DNA from: Symmetrospora coprosmae
Lineage: Eukaryota; Basidiomycota; Cystobasidiomycetes; Symmetrosporaceae
Assembly: GCA_008802785.1 (NCBI GenBank)
Contig: VUYT01000016.1
Span: 186,001-250,000 of the forward strand
DNA: 64,000 bases
Reading direction: 5' to 3'
The position numbers and the translations under genes were made by a program. Positions 45,046-55,953 of the stretch are shown piece after piece. The notes below the pieces were generated by a model. That model made no database searches. It was not told where the DNA came from and worked only from the letters and a program-made list of their open reading frames with translations. Within the stretch, counting starts at the first letter, position 1, and each line of letters starts with the position of its first letter.

Positions 45046-46932
45046 TTAAGCGAGAGGGTCGTCTGCTAGACATCCCAGGGCGGACCACATCCCTTCCCAG
45101 TGACTGTCGACAGCCTCGCCCTTGTGTTCCGAAATGACAAGCTCGCCGTCCGGCCCAACCAGCTGCTTAACAGACTGCGACAGGCCGAGCGAGACCGAGA
45201 TCATGGGCTTTGTTGGGACATAGTTCTCCAACTTTAGGGGACTGCCCGTCTCGCGAGCTTCAACGATGCTGACGATGTTCCGTGCGGCGATGGTTGCTTG
45301 GTTCCAGCTGGGAAAGAGCGCTTTTGTCAGGTCGGCATCGCATCATCCTGTGGCTATATCGCACTCACCCAGTGTGCCCCGCCTTGATGGCTCCGAACGC
45401 GTCCACGCAGTCTCCAACCGCAAACATGTGAGGGACGTTGTGACCGGGCGCCTTGATCTGCATCGTCTCTTTGACCTTAACCAAGCCGTCCTTTTGCCCA
45501 ACAGCATTGGGCAGAAAGCTCTTGACAAGCTGGGTATTTGGCTTCTGCCCCGTGCAGAAGAGCTGAAGGTCCGTCTCGATCGCCCGCCCGCCCTCCGTGT
45601 GTACGATTCGGTGGTCGAGTTCTTTGCCTTCGAATACGTGCCCTTCCGGCAGAATCACCCGGTCGCCGAGAATTACATCAACGCCCAGCTCATCCAACCG
45701 CTGCAACGCCGCCTCGTGGATCTTCTCGCTGAAGGTCGGCAACAGGCGCTGCCGCGAGTGTATCAATGTGACTCGCTTCGAAGGATGCAGATCGGCAATG
45801 TCGGTGGCGTACTGGATGCCGAGCGCGCCTCCGCCGACGATTAGAATAGACGATGCGCGTGCGATCACGTCTTGCTGCTCCTGCAGGAAACGCATGCCTG
45901 AGACCTTGGTTCGGGAGTTGGACCAGAGCGGACGAGGCATGATGGAGCCGGTGGCCTGGACAGTGAGAGCGCGTCGGATCAGCCATTGCACCCCTGTCAA
46001 CCTGGGCAAACCAGGATGAACGCACAAATATGAGATAGTCGAAGCGGATCTTTGTCGTCGTAGCAGCATGGTTGACTGGACCGCCAGGGCCATTGAGGCA
46101 GGTGCAGCTGTATCCCTCGTCGTCTAGCGTCCCGTTGGCTTTCGCCTTCTTGTAGGCCGAGCAATTGACGGCAATGTCTTCGTCAACGACGCAGTTCTCT
46201 GTGATTCCATCTACCTCGCATAGGTTCCTGTCGACCTCGACGTATTTCTTGGTGACCCCGACGACATTGGCGTGGATGAAGACGGAATTGGCGTAGCTGG
46301 CTTCCGCTTCGCTCGGGCAGCAGTGCTCGCTGATGAGCGGCGAGTCGGCCAGTGCCTTTGCAAAGACATTTGTGTATGGGATAAAGGCCTGCCACAAGGT
46401 TTACTGCACAGTGAGCGAGTGCTTGCCGAAGCTGCGAGCGGGGTGACCTCACCTTTGCCTCGTGTCCGGGCACGACACCGAATCTTACGAAACGGTAGAC
46501 GTCTGCCGGCGAAGAGGTCAGCTTCTATTGGCAAGTCTAGAGAAGCAGACGGAGAGCTTGGCGCACTCACGGTTGAAGTGGCTGTTGTGTTGCATCGTAC
46601 AGGAAGCGGACGCCGCCAGTGAAAAGCGCGGAGAGATCGGTCGTCAGAGCAAGCTCGAGCAGGACGGGCGATGGCTAGCTGCACAGTCCGTGCAGGAGGA
46701 AAGTGGCGCGCACCTGTTCTTGTCAATGAGAATGACTCTGTGTGTCTTTGGCAGCTGTGTCGCGAGCAGCTCGGCCGCGTGGGATCCTGCATGCGTGAAG
46801 GGCACAGGAAGAGCACTGCTGTGTGAGCCCCCGCAGGGATGCAGGTCGCTAACCAGTGAGGAAAGCCAGCAGCGCACCTGCATAGCTTGCTCCTATTACA
46901 ACTACGTTCTTGACTGCCCCAGGGACTGTCAT
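45046..46932 (-). CDS. AIFM2/AMID-like FAD-dependent oxidoreductase
   Basis: The protein belongs to the two-nucleotide-fold FAD/NAD(P)H oxidoreductases that include AIF-like and AMID (FSP1) proteins, which reduce quinones. Seven exons fit: 46878-46932, 46714-46786, 46571-46581, 46453-46502, 46026-46388, 45369-45955 and 45046-45307, giving 466 residues. The FAD motif is NVVVIGASYAGSHAAELLA across intron 1. KNSHFNHVYRFVRFGVVPG, which includes the 11-nt exon, matches the family. The NAD(P) motif is ILIVGGGALGIQYATDIADL, and the second FAD motif is MFAVGDCVDAFG. A roughly 45-residue Cys-rich insert sits before FDYLIF in the first half. No transmembrane or N-terminal targeting segment is obvious. 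Confidence 0.87.
46571..46581 (-). other. 11-nt internal microexon in the AIFM2-like gene
   Basis: The 11 nt code for H-F-N plus the ends of two codons. They are flanked by a strong upstream acceptor (CAACAG) and a donor (GTGAGT), with introns of 132 nt and 68 nt. Phase matches exactly on both sides and rebuilds the conserved SHFNH motif. Confidence 0.7.
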
Positions 46933-47705
46933 GTTTGCTGCCGTTTCCGGGAATGGGGAGGAGGGGCACAATCAGATCTACATAGAAGCAAGATCGCGAG
47001 TCGCGAGCGACGGCGAAGGTCGCGGCCACCCATGGGGCTGACAGAGCCTACCTCTGAGGATGTGCTCGGCTGTGTATGCGCGCGGTAGACCTTACGCTGT
47101 ATAGCTGATGTGTTGTTGCCGATGCTGAGTGCGGGCTGAAGATGGGGAGGAGGGAGGGGCAGAGGAAAGGGAAAGGGGAGCGATGGGCTGATTCGCAGGC
47201 AGTCGGTTTTATCTGATGAGATCAAGCCCGCCGAACCGGCCGGGTGTGGCGTGGACAGGAGCAGCAGACAAGAGCATTCCCGGACACATGCATGGATCTC
47301 GCAACCATTCGCGTCTATACCTCATCGCCGTGATGAATGGCGTCGTCAGTCTCTCCCTCTCCAGATTCTTCTGATAACGGAGTTCCGACTCGGAGGTCGC
47401 GACAGGCCCGCATGTTCCGATCGTGTTGGACACACTGATTCCGCAAGCATACTCTCCCAGCCCAAAGCACGAATGACAATCCCCATCCACTGCTCTGGTG
47501 CAGGTCAGTCGGGGGGCTTAAGCCCTACGATCTTGCAGTGCAGTCCAGATTGTACTACTCCCTACGCTCACAAAGGCATGGCAATGCAGGAGGCCGAAGG
47601 TCACCTACAGCTTGGCAGATGTGCTGGCCACAACATAGCAGACTCTCCCTAAGCGAACGTAGGGAAACGATATTAGGACATCCGTACTCCAGCGCGACCC
47701 AAGGA
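46933..47705. promoter_or_regulatory. Upstream region of the AIFM2-like gene with homopurine tract
   Basis: A run from about 47138 to 47186 is almost entirely purine on the plus strand (GGGGAGGAGGGAGGGGCAGA type). It lies about 200 nt upstream of the AIFM2-like start. The rest shows no coding character. Confidence 0.45.
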
Positions 47706-48949
47706 TCAGCGCTCCTTTAGCTGCTTCTCCATGGCAGCGATCCAAACGCCAGCAGCTGGCTGAAGTGTGATCGTGCCGGTCTCACTAGCACTTCCCAGCA
47801 ACTGCAAATACTCGATGGCGCGGGGCAGCTCCTCCTCGTCCTTCTCTGCCATCAAAACACCACCCAGTTCGGGGGCCAGGGTCTGTCTGAGACAGTCCTC
47901 TCGACCTGCGTACATTTGCGAGACTGCACGCAGATCGGTCACGTCCGAGATCCATAGCTGGATCTCTTGCACTCTCGAGAGTGCTCCTTGTACGAAGGAG
48001 GGTATCAAAGTCGGCATCGATGGGTGGTTCTTGCCGTCGAGAATGAGACACTTCAGCGTGGGCAAGGCACCGAAGTCGATGATCAAGCTCGAGGTGGACA
48101 GGGGTGCCTTTAGGCTGAGGCTCTCCAGGCTCGGCCACATGGCCCCGTCGCGCAAGAAGGCGAGTGAACTAGCTTGACAGCGGAAGAGGTGTAGAGTTCG
48201 GAGTGTTGACCGGTCGAAGCCCGGGAGGAACACCGCAGTAGTTCGAGACGCATGGGTGGTCCCGCCGTCGATGTCGAGCCAGTGTAGCTCAGGAAGGGCA
48301 ACACCCCGACCAGTCTCCTCGTCCATGCCGAGGAGAGAAGCAGCGTCGACCCTGATGAGCTCCAGGCCTTTGAGACGAGGGCATGCAGCGAGCAGGGGGC
48401 GGAAATCCCGCTTCGGTGGGCGCGCTTGCTGGTCTTGTATGCCTCTTGCCCGAGCTGAAGACTCTGAGTGTGAGCTAGCGCCTGAGCAATGTGCTTCTCT
48501 CCCTGCTGAAGGCGCTCCAGCATTCTAGTCGCAACTCCCGGGTTATTAGCGACGAGCCAGTGTGGCTGTAATCCTATGTGGCGATAGAGGAGAGGCACTG
48601 CAAGCTCGTAGAACCGATGAGAGACCAGCGCCAAGCGAGGCAAGGTGGTTCCGTCGCTGTACTGTGTCCGGTGACGGGTGAAGATTCCCGACCGCGACTC
48701 CCGGCCTGGGTTGCCGAGAGCTATAACGTCTGCATGGTGCTCGAAAATCCGCGTAAGGACCATATCAGGGAAGAGACGTCGAGTCGGGCCTCTACTGACG
48801 TCGCGGGGAGCGTTTGCTGCCTTTGCCGCCTTGATCGGGCTCCTGCGTGCGACAGCTACTCTGAACAACTTTGTCGGGCCATCATAGCTGTATACAAATG
48901 CAAGTGCTACTGACCTCTTGTTCGGAGCCTTCTTGCTGTTGCGGAGCAT
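47706..48949 (-). CDS. F-box-like/LRR-type protein with a frame break (possible pseudogene)
   Basis: The first part (48949 to about 48430) has an F-box-like segment FPDMVLTRIFEHHAD, then LPRLALVSHRFYELAVPLLY and RHIGLQP, typical of basidiomycete F-box proteins. The second part (about 48420 to 47706) continues the leucine-rich region in another frame: PLLAACPRLKGLELIRV, LPELHWLDIDGG and LRTLHLFRCQASSLAF. The two parts belong together by order and style, but the frame changes near 48425-48480. A 38-nt GT-AG intron can restore phase, but it would be unusually short. A one-base indel, a sequencing error or true decay are the alternatives. The start was placed at the ATG at 48949, the second Met of the open frame. 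Confidence 0.6.
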
Positions 48950-49422
48950 TGTGAACTCCAACAGAGTGGAGGGAGTGAAAAGGAGGGGCGAAGCGCTCTT
49001 TTGACAGGATGGCGATTGCGCTGTTCTCCTGTTCTTTTCAGCTGTCCGACGAAACGAGTTAACAGGTTCCTCGTCATCTACGGCGAGCCATCGTCAGTCC
49101 CGTCGGTAAGGGTGTCAGGGCGGGGTACCTTCCCCTTGCTGCGGCTTGTAGCCGGAAGCTCTGTTTCTACTCGTCAAATCAGCGACACCCAGCGCACGCT
49201 GGTGCCGGTTGCTCAGCCGTGAGAGTCGCGTGACATGATGATGACCAGCAGATGCGTGGCGCAATGCCAGGAAGTGTGGTGTACTTTCGAGACCGCAGGC
49301 GGCCTTGCCTGTATTGACCTGATTGCGAGGACCCGCAAGGACGGCTACGTGCTACAGAGTGTACGGTTGACTGGAGAGTCTACGGCTGAGTGACTGCTGT
49401 CCGGATGTGCATGTTGCTGCCG

Positions 49423-50434
49423 CTATGATGCGTACTGCAGTATGAGACAGACCCAGTGTCAACAGAGGTCGACTTGTGCCTTCAAAGGACTGCAGCTCAT
49501 TGGAAGGGCCACGACAACACACCTTCTTTACCTGTAGCTGTGCCTCCTTCTTGAACCCAGCCTTATCGGTCCTATACTGTTCCGCGATGGCCGGAATGAG
49601 CGGGTCATCTGGGTTCGGCTCGACGAGGAGCTGCTGCAGGGCAAGGAGGACGTCTTCGACTTTTGTGCTCGGCTTCCTGTGGACATCAGGCCGAGTGAGC
49701 ATGCTCCAGTAAGGGTGCAAGCGTGAAGCTAGAACGGGTCAAACTGACCACTGATCCGACTTTAGCAGACCCAGGCAGATTGCTCTATTTTGACGAACAG
49801 CATGACGGGTCAGCGGCGGGGGCCCTGAATGCAAGCTCCAACAAGCTACGAGACCACACACCCTTCTTCAGTGATGTTCGGGTGGTAGATGCGTGTGCGC
49901 TGTAGGCAGGCATGAAGCAGCGCTCGTCCAGGTCAGATGTTGCCTTGAAACGCATCGCCCTGAGTAGCCTTGAGCACGGCGTGCGAGGGGAGACACAGAG
50001 ACACGCACGAATGTAACCTGAGGAGCCTTGAAGGGATAGCTGGAGGCGGAGGAAGAAGCCGCATCAACAGATCAGCTGTGGTGCACTGCAGCGTTCCCGT
50101 TTTCAGGAGCTCCGACCCCAGGCACTCAACTCGTTCGTAAAGACAATGTCGAGCTTGTAGTTGCCGCCGCCGTAGAATGGCTCAGGCCCGCGAATGAGTG
50201 CCTGCCATGTGAGGAGCGAGTTCTCGTCCTTTGGCCCTGCCTCGACGCCCAGAGCCTGGAGGTTCTCGTCTGGAGGGTGTACGCGCATCATCGGCAGCCA
50301 CCCAAGACGGACGGACAGAAAGGACGAAGGGCCTTGCCGTGCTCAGTCACAGCTCTGCCTGCGCCGCACAGGTCGGTCGTGCACTCACTCTTTGCAATGT
50401 CCTTGAGCTCCTTCGTGAGCCGCTTTGACGCCAT
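49423..50434 (-). CDS. Ubiquitin-conjugating enzyme E2 (UBE2L3-like)
   Basis: The E2 carries activated ubiquitin from E1 to E3. Seven exons fit: 50389-50434, 50131-50269, 50009-50039, 49862-49899, 49749-49784, 49532-49676 and 49423-49434, giving 148 residues, the usual size of a bare UBC fold. The first helix is MASKRLTKELKDIAKN, followed by SLLTWQALIRGPEPFYGGGN, the NDYPFKAPQVTF strand, RIYHPNITEEGAICLGLL with the catalytic Cys after the HPN motif, and KPSTKVEDVLLALQQLLVEP. The last exon adds only Tyr-Ala-Ser and a stop. The split of a 148-residue protein into seven exons, several under 40 nt, is notable. The exact E2 class is inferred from LLTWQALI and the C-terminal half. Confidence 0.85.
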
Positions 50435-50874
50435 CCTGTGTCCTGGTCCTGCTGATGATGCGGGCAGGATCACGACCTTGCTTGGTGTGCTGGAGCGCTG
50501 AAGCCGGCCCTCCCGCCCGCGGCAGCGGCTGCCGGAGAGGACACCGCAGAATCACGTCAATCCCAAAACCCCGACGGTGCGAAAGAGAAGATCTGCAGCG
50601 AGGGTGACAATGGATACATAGAGGTGTGTGCTAGTCGAGTTGTGCAGGAAGCTCTCGGTACGCCGCAAGTTCGGCACATTCTGCCGTTGACCCTCCCCGA
50701 AGCAAGAGAGATCGCTCGCTGATTTACAGCAGCTCATGAAGAGCTGATTGCGAGAGCTCGATGGTTCCGTCCGGGCACGCTTGTGCTTTTCGCAGCTTAC
50801 AACATCGGGCCGCGTGCCGGCCGGCTGCCCGCAGGCATACAGGTACGTACAGAGCCTCAGTGCGCTCGCAGGAA
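50435..50874. other. Spacer: E2 promoter and FAL1 3' region
   Basis: A 440-nt spacer between tandem minus-strand genes. I see no coding frame or RNA gene. It should hold the E2 promoter (left) and the FAL1 3' untranslated region (right). Confidence 0.5.
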
Positions 50875-52475
50875 CTACGCAAGGGCATCGATGTTGGCCG
50901 GCATCTCGTCAATCTGCGCACTGTAGTGCTGCTCAATGTCTCGCAGGACCTGCGCAGTGGGTGAAAGCAAGTTTTGGTCAGTGTTGATCTCACGTCGCCG
51001 CGGCTGCTGTTGCGCTTTAGCGAGGAGCGTGTACCTTGATGTCCTCGTTGGTGGTAAACTGTGACACGTGTAAGTGAACACATGTATGAGCATGTCAGCT
51101 CACGGTCCAAGTGGTTCGGATCGCAAAGAGCCCGCCTCACGTTAATGGCTACTCCCTTCCTGCCGAACCGCCCCGACCTGCCGATCCTGTGGATGTAGTT
51201 TTCTCGGTTCGTGGGAAGATCGTAGTTGATGACGAGCGAGACCTGCTGAACATCGAGTCCTCTCGCCCAGACGTCGGTCGTGATGAGGACGCGTGACGCG
51301 CCCTGCCTGAACTCTGCCATGATGGCGTCTCGCTCCTTCTGCGGCATCTCGCCGTGCATGGCCGACACGGTGAAATTGGCCTCGCGCATCTTCTCCGTCA
51401 ACCAGTCGACCTTCCTCTTTGTATTGCAGAAGATGACGGCCTGCGTGATGGTGAGCGTGTCGTAGAGGTCGCAGAGCGTGTCGAACTTCCAGTCCTCCTT
51501 CTCGACGGCGACAAAGAACTGCTTGATCCCTTCGAGCGTCAACTCGTCTCGCTTGACGAGGATCCGAATGGGATCCGTCATGAACTTTGTCGTCATCTCG
51601 AGGATGTCGTATGGCAGCGTGGCAGAGAGGACGACGACCTGCGTTTGGGGTGGCAGGTTGCGGTAGACGTCGTAGATCTGCTCTTTGAACCCCTGATTGA
51701 GGAGCTCGTCGGCCTCGTCGAGGATGAAGATCTTGATGTTGCGGGTCCGCAGGTTCCGCCGCTTGATCATGTCAATCACGCGACCGGGCGTACCCGATAC
51801 GACGTGCTGCCCGTAGTCCAGCTTCCTCATGTCCTCCCCTAGCGACGTCCCACCAATGCAGGCGTGGCACTGCACGTTCATGTAGTCTCCAAGGGCGAGG
51901 ACGACCGACTGCGCCTGCGTCGCCAGCTCGCGGGTTGGCGAGAGGATGAGCGCCTGCGTCTCGCGCACATTGATGTCGATGCGCTGGAGCAGCGAGATGC
52001 TGAATGTCGCCGTTTTACCCGTTCCAGATTGTGCCTGCGCAATGACATCTGCGAGGAGAAGGGCGGTTGCATGCGTCAGTGCAAGCTCCATGGGCTGGAT
52101 CGATGGGGTGGCTGCAAGCGGAAGCCCAAGGACCCGAGGACATCGGCTCGAGCAGAGCAAGCACGCACCTCGACCCTTGACAATGGGCAGGATGGCTCGT
52201 TGCTGAATGGCGGATGGCTTCTCGAAGTCTGGCAGCAGAGCGTCACGGGGGTAGGGCAGTAGGGCAGGGCAAGGCAAGCGAGCAGGGCAGTCGAGTCGGG
52301 TCAGGTCAGCCTCCATCCCATCTTCACCGATTCAGCCGCGCGCAGGAGCAGGCGACTGACTGTAAGCGTAGACTCCGCGCAGCAGATCCTCCTTCAGGCC
52401 CATTGCGTCAAAGGTCGGCGCGACCTTGACTTCCTCTGAAGTTTCAAACTTGAGCTTTGCATCATTGACGGACAT
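50875..52475 (-). CDS. FAL1: DEAD-box RNA helicase FAL1/eIF4A3
   Basis: FAL1/eIF4AIII is a DEAD-box ATPase used in rRNA processing and, in many eukaryotes, the exon junction complex. Five exons fit: 52361-52475, 52169-52228, 51141-52048, 51035-51058 and 50875-50949, giving 393 residues. Motifs in order are the Q-motif [21 protein letters not shown] (Walker A), PTRELA, GGTSLGE, TPGR, DEAD in [27 protein letters not shown], and [19 protein letters not shown]. Exon 4 is 24 nt and codes FTTNEDIK, the linker to the last helix [18 protein letters not shown]1-specific blocks such as [20 protein letters not shown] are present. Intron 1 carries a GGGCA pentamer tract. Confidence 0.95.
52252..52290. 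repeat. GGGCA/GGCAA pentamer tract in FAL1 intron 1
   Basis: Imperfect copies of AGGGC and AGGCA lie within intron 52229-52360 of FAL1, near the acceptor side of the minus strand. The unit matches the tracts in PBP1 intron 1 and upstream of the GT90 gene. A separate (CAGG)5 tract lies upstream of the start at 52581-52600. Confidence 0.7.
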
Positions 52476-52766
52476 GGCTGGGGACTGGGCCAACTGGCTG
52501 CTGGCCGCTGCGATACAGATATGCTGCTGATGGATGTGTCGGCGCTCGTCTCTGCGCGCGAGTTGCCGTTTCGTCGATACGCAGGCAGGCAGGCAGGCAG
52601 CTGTCCAGGTGCAGAGGGCACGGTCGAGCTGGCTCCAGTCCGTGCCAGCACCCTCGTAGAAAGGGGGTGGCAAGGAGGGACAATGAACCGGAGAGCCACT
52701 CAGACGAGCATTCACGCCTTCCTACGACTTGATACAATATACCAAGCCTTCTACATGAGCGCAACT

Positions 52767-55733
52767 TCAGTCATCCTCCTCCTCCTCCTCCTCGTCACTT
52801 CCTTGCATATTTGCCTCCGGCCCTTCCGATCCAGCACGCTGCCTAGCGCTTCCCACTTCAAGACTGCTCTTGCGCCTCGGGCCTAGATTACCGCTCGAAT
52901 GGTGGCCGCTGACACCCCTCATGGACGAGACCGTCTTGATGCTCGGCACATAGCCTGCGGGTTGCCGCATTTTCCTGGTTTCAGGGGCGAGGAAATTTGT
53001 CGGGAGGGTCAGCAAGCCGCTCCGTCGACCTTCGCTGTGCTTTCTCCCAGCCCGAGCTCACTTCGTCAGACTCGGCTCCTGGTAATTGACTGTGCTTCGA
53101 GCTCGCCTGGCTTCTCTTCCGCTGTTCTGTGACTCGCCAGACGGCGCCTCCACCGCAGCCGGCTTGCTGCTTCCCTTCTGCGATTGAGACTGGGACTCCT
53201 GAGTCGACTCGGACAATGATGACACCGTCGTATTACCGGAAGAGGCCAGCGACTTGGGGGACAGGAGGGTCAATGTGCTCGACGTGGACGAGTGCCGCGA
53301 CAGTGGCTGTAGAGCGGCGCTGAGAGTGCTCGAAGCTGGGCTAGTCTTGGGGGCCCTCGTAATCAAGACAGCGCCTTCCGCAGTCTCAAGCGCGGGCAGC
53401 GCATGCTCGTGCTTCCCGGCATTTGTAGACAATGATTTGCTGACCCGCCGGCTGCTCACCGTCTTCTCCTTCTCGCAAGTCTCGACGCTGGCCGGCCGTG
53501 CCTTCCCCTTTTCCACAATATTGGTGCGAACAGAGATGCTCGCGTCCAGCTCGACTACAGGCGGCGGCTCTACATCTGGCGTCGTGCTGCGCCGCCTGCT
53601 CACTGCGGGAGCAGCCGAGCTGCCAAGACTCTTCGTAGACGCGGACGCGCGGCCTGCACTGCTCAGGCGCCTCTGTGTCGCCGGCACTGTAGCGGTCTTG
53701 ATAGACGACGCTGAAAATGCACGCGGTCGGCTCGAGCCGGAAGCGGGTGCGGTCGAGGATGCTCCTGACACGGCCGTATCGCGCACAACGAGCGAGACAG
53801 GTCCCCCAGAAGGCCGAGGCTGCATGCTGCCGACCAGCGCCCTCTTCTTCTCTTTCTCTCTGGGCTGCCTGTCGAGGGTGTCCGGAAGGGCAGGGACAGC
53901 CGGAATGGGCGTGGTGTCTTGCTCAGGCGGAGCGGGCGACAGAAGCGCCGGCACCGACTTCCGGCGGGTGACAGGGCGAGTCGTACTTTGAACGGGTCCT
54001 GCCTCGGGCTTTTGACGACTCGCCTCTCCAGCAACTGAGGAGGAGGACGCGGCAAGGAGCGCCAGGCTCGAGGTAGGCGACCGGGCAAGCTCGCTGAGAG
54101 AGCTAGTCGAGCTGCTGGGTCGAATGGTCCTTGCTAGCCCGACTGCAGGATTGTCAGGAGGGCGAGCAGCGGAGCTGACAGAAGTACTGCGCTCTCTGCT
54201 CGTTCGTCTGCCACCGACCGACTTGTCGGCCTCGCTCGATTCGCTCTCAAGCAAGGCGCTCTGTGAACGTTTCTTTCGCAACTCTGCTGCTTGGCTGACT
54301 TCAGCGCTAGCTGCGACTCCCGTCCCTTCCGCCTTTGTCCCTGGATGCCTCCTGGACTCATCTATAGAAGATGATGTGCTAGCCGATGGCGCCGTCAGGT
54401 CCTTCGGCGGGGCGGGCAAGACCGCTGAATTGCGCCGACGATTATACCGAAGTGTGTCCTGCGCAGACTGGAGGACGCTGTCGAGGTTGGGAGCCTGTGC
54501 GGGAGGCGACGGTGTGGGCGACGGGCTCATGCTGATGCTCTTGCGGCGTCTCCGTTCGGGCGAGGGCGCAACAAGCGAGATTTCAATCTGCCTCGCTACT
54601 TCCAGGTCATCCTCTTCTTCGTGGGCTGCCCGATAGCGTCGTGTGTGCACTTGTTGATCGGCTGCGGTCACGGGCGAGTAGGCCGCCACGAACGCCTCAA
54701 CAAGCGCTACGTCTGCTTCGGCAATCTCGCAGCCTGCCGGCCCTCCGGCCTGTAGTGCCGCCAAATACTCGTCGTCATCCTCTTCCTCGAAACACATTCC
54801 GCCCAATCGCTGTGACGCGGTGAGACTGGGCTCCTGGCTCGCTTCGCTGATGAAGGACAAGTCTGGCTCTGCCGAGACAATCGGCGGCGGCGGCGGATTC
54901 GACGCATCGAACCTGTCGCGCTTCGTCAGGCTTGAAGAGGGCGCTTGTCCCTGTGCAGAAGAGGAAGAGAGCCCGACAGGAGCGGCGGGCGCCTTGTAGT
55001 GCGAAAGGACCGTATTCAAGATGTCGAACTGCGGATGGGAAAAAGGTGGGGATTCCGGCGGCGAGGCTAGCTGAGTTGCATCTGCAAGGACTGAGCACGG
55101 ATGTCAGCCGTAGGACTGCCGTGCGCGCTGTTGAGAAGGCACAGAGTGCGCCATCGCTCACAATCTGCCGGGGTAAGTCGCGACGGCCGTTGTGTCTGTG
55201 CGTAGGCGTCGCCGATCGCGCCTTCCAAGCAGGCGCTCCTGATGCCTTGGATCTGCTCAACAACCTGGTCGAGCTGCCCCACGAGGAGACGCAGCCTCTG
55301 CTCCTCTTGCACGCTTTGGCCTGTGCGCTCGTCCTCCCTGCTGCGTGCGCCCAGCTTGTCGGTCAGGCCTGCGACCGAGACCTGGAGCTGGAGGTTTGCC
55401 GCCTTGAGCTGCATGTTTTCGGCTCGCAGCGTGATGAGATCGTTCTGGACGTCTCGCAGCTGCCGAGTCAGGTCAGCGTTGTTCCTGTGCATTGGAAAGT
55501 GTGTTTGAGCGATGGGCCGGTTCAAAAGTAGGCGCGTACCGCCAGGGTCAGCCCTCTTCCACGCGCACGCGCATCTATCCAGAAGAGCAGCAGCTGGCGC
55601 CCCCCCACCTCATGAGATCACTGTTCCTGTGTATGATTTCCTTGTTCTGGTTGACGTGCTTCCTCCTGAACTGCTCGAGCGTGTCGAGGAGCGCCTGACC
55701 GCCTGGCCCGGCCGATGCGACCATCCCGCTCAT
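52767..55733 (-). CDS. SGO1: Shugoshin (centromeric cohesion protector)
   Basis: Shugoshin protects centromeric cohesin by recruiting PP2A. Four exons fit: 55609-55733, 55162-55484, 53062-55090 and 52767-52974, giving 894 residues. The N-terminal coiled coil begins EQFRRKHVNQNKEIIHRN, then LTRQLRDVQNDLITLRAENM and LKAANLQLQVSVAGLTDKL, as in the PP2A-binding homodimer. The C-terminal basic motif RRARSTVNYQEPSLTKKMRQ, joined across the last intron, matches the family's histone-H2A-binding box. Between lies a long Ser/Pro-rich disordered region. The end is acidic (SDEEEEEEDD). Divergent with PCC1, 220 bp between start codons. Confidence 0.9.
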
Positions 55734-55953
55734 GCGGCGGGTAGAGCTGGCCATGGCTATGGCTGCGATGCCACTCCTGCTTGTCTATGTCTGCTGCTGC
55801 TGCTGCTGGTGGTGCTATGCGCAGCTCGCTGGCTTGTCGGCTGCCGACCTCTTGCCACGATCAAAACAGAGCAGAGCAACGGCAACGCCAGGCAGGGAAA
55901 AGCGAGGACGGCGTTGCTGCTCCATCTCCGGATACACAGCATCAGATTATCAC
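55734..55953. promoter_or_regulatory. Divergent promoter, SGO1 / PCC1
   Basis: A 220-nt region between divergent start codons. It contains a CTG-rich tract at about 55790-55815. No specific sites could be assigned. Confidence 0.5.
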
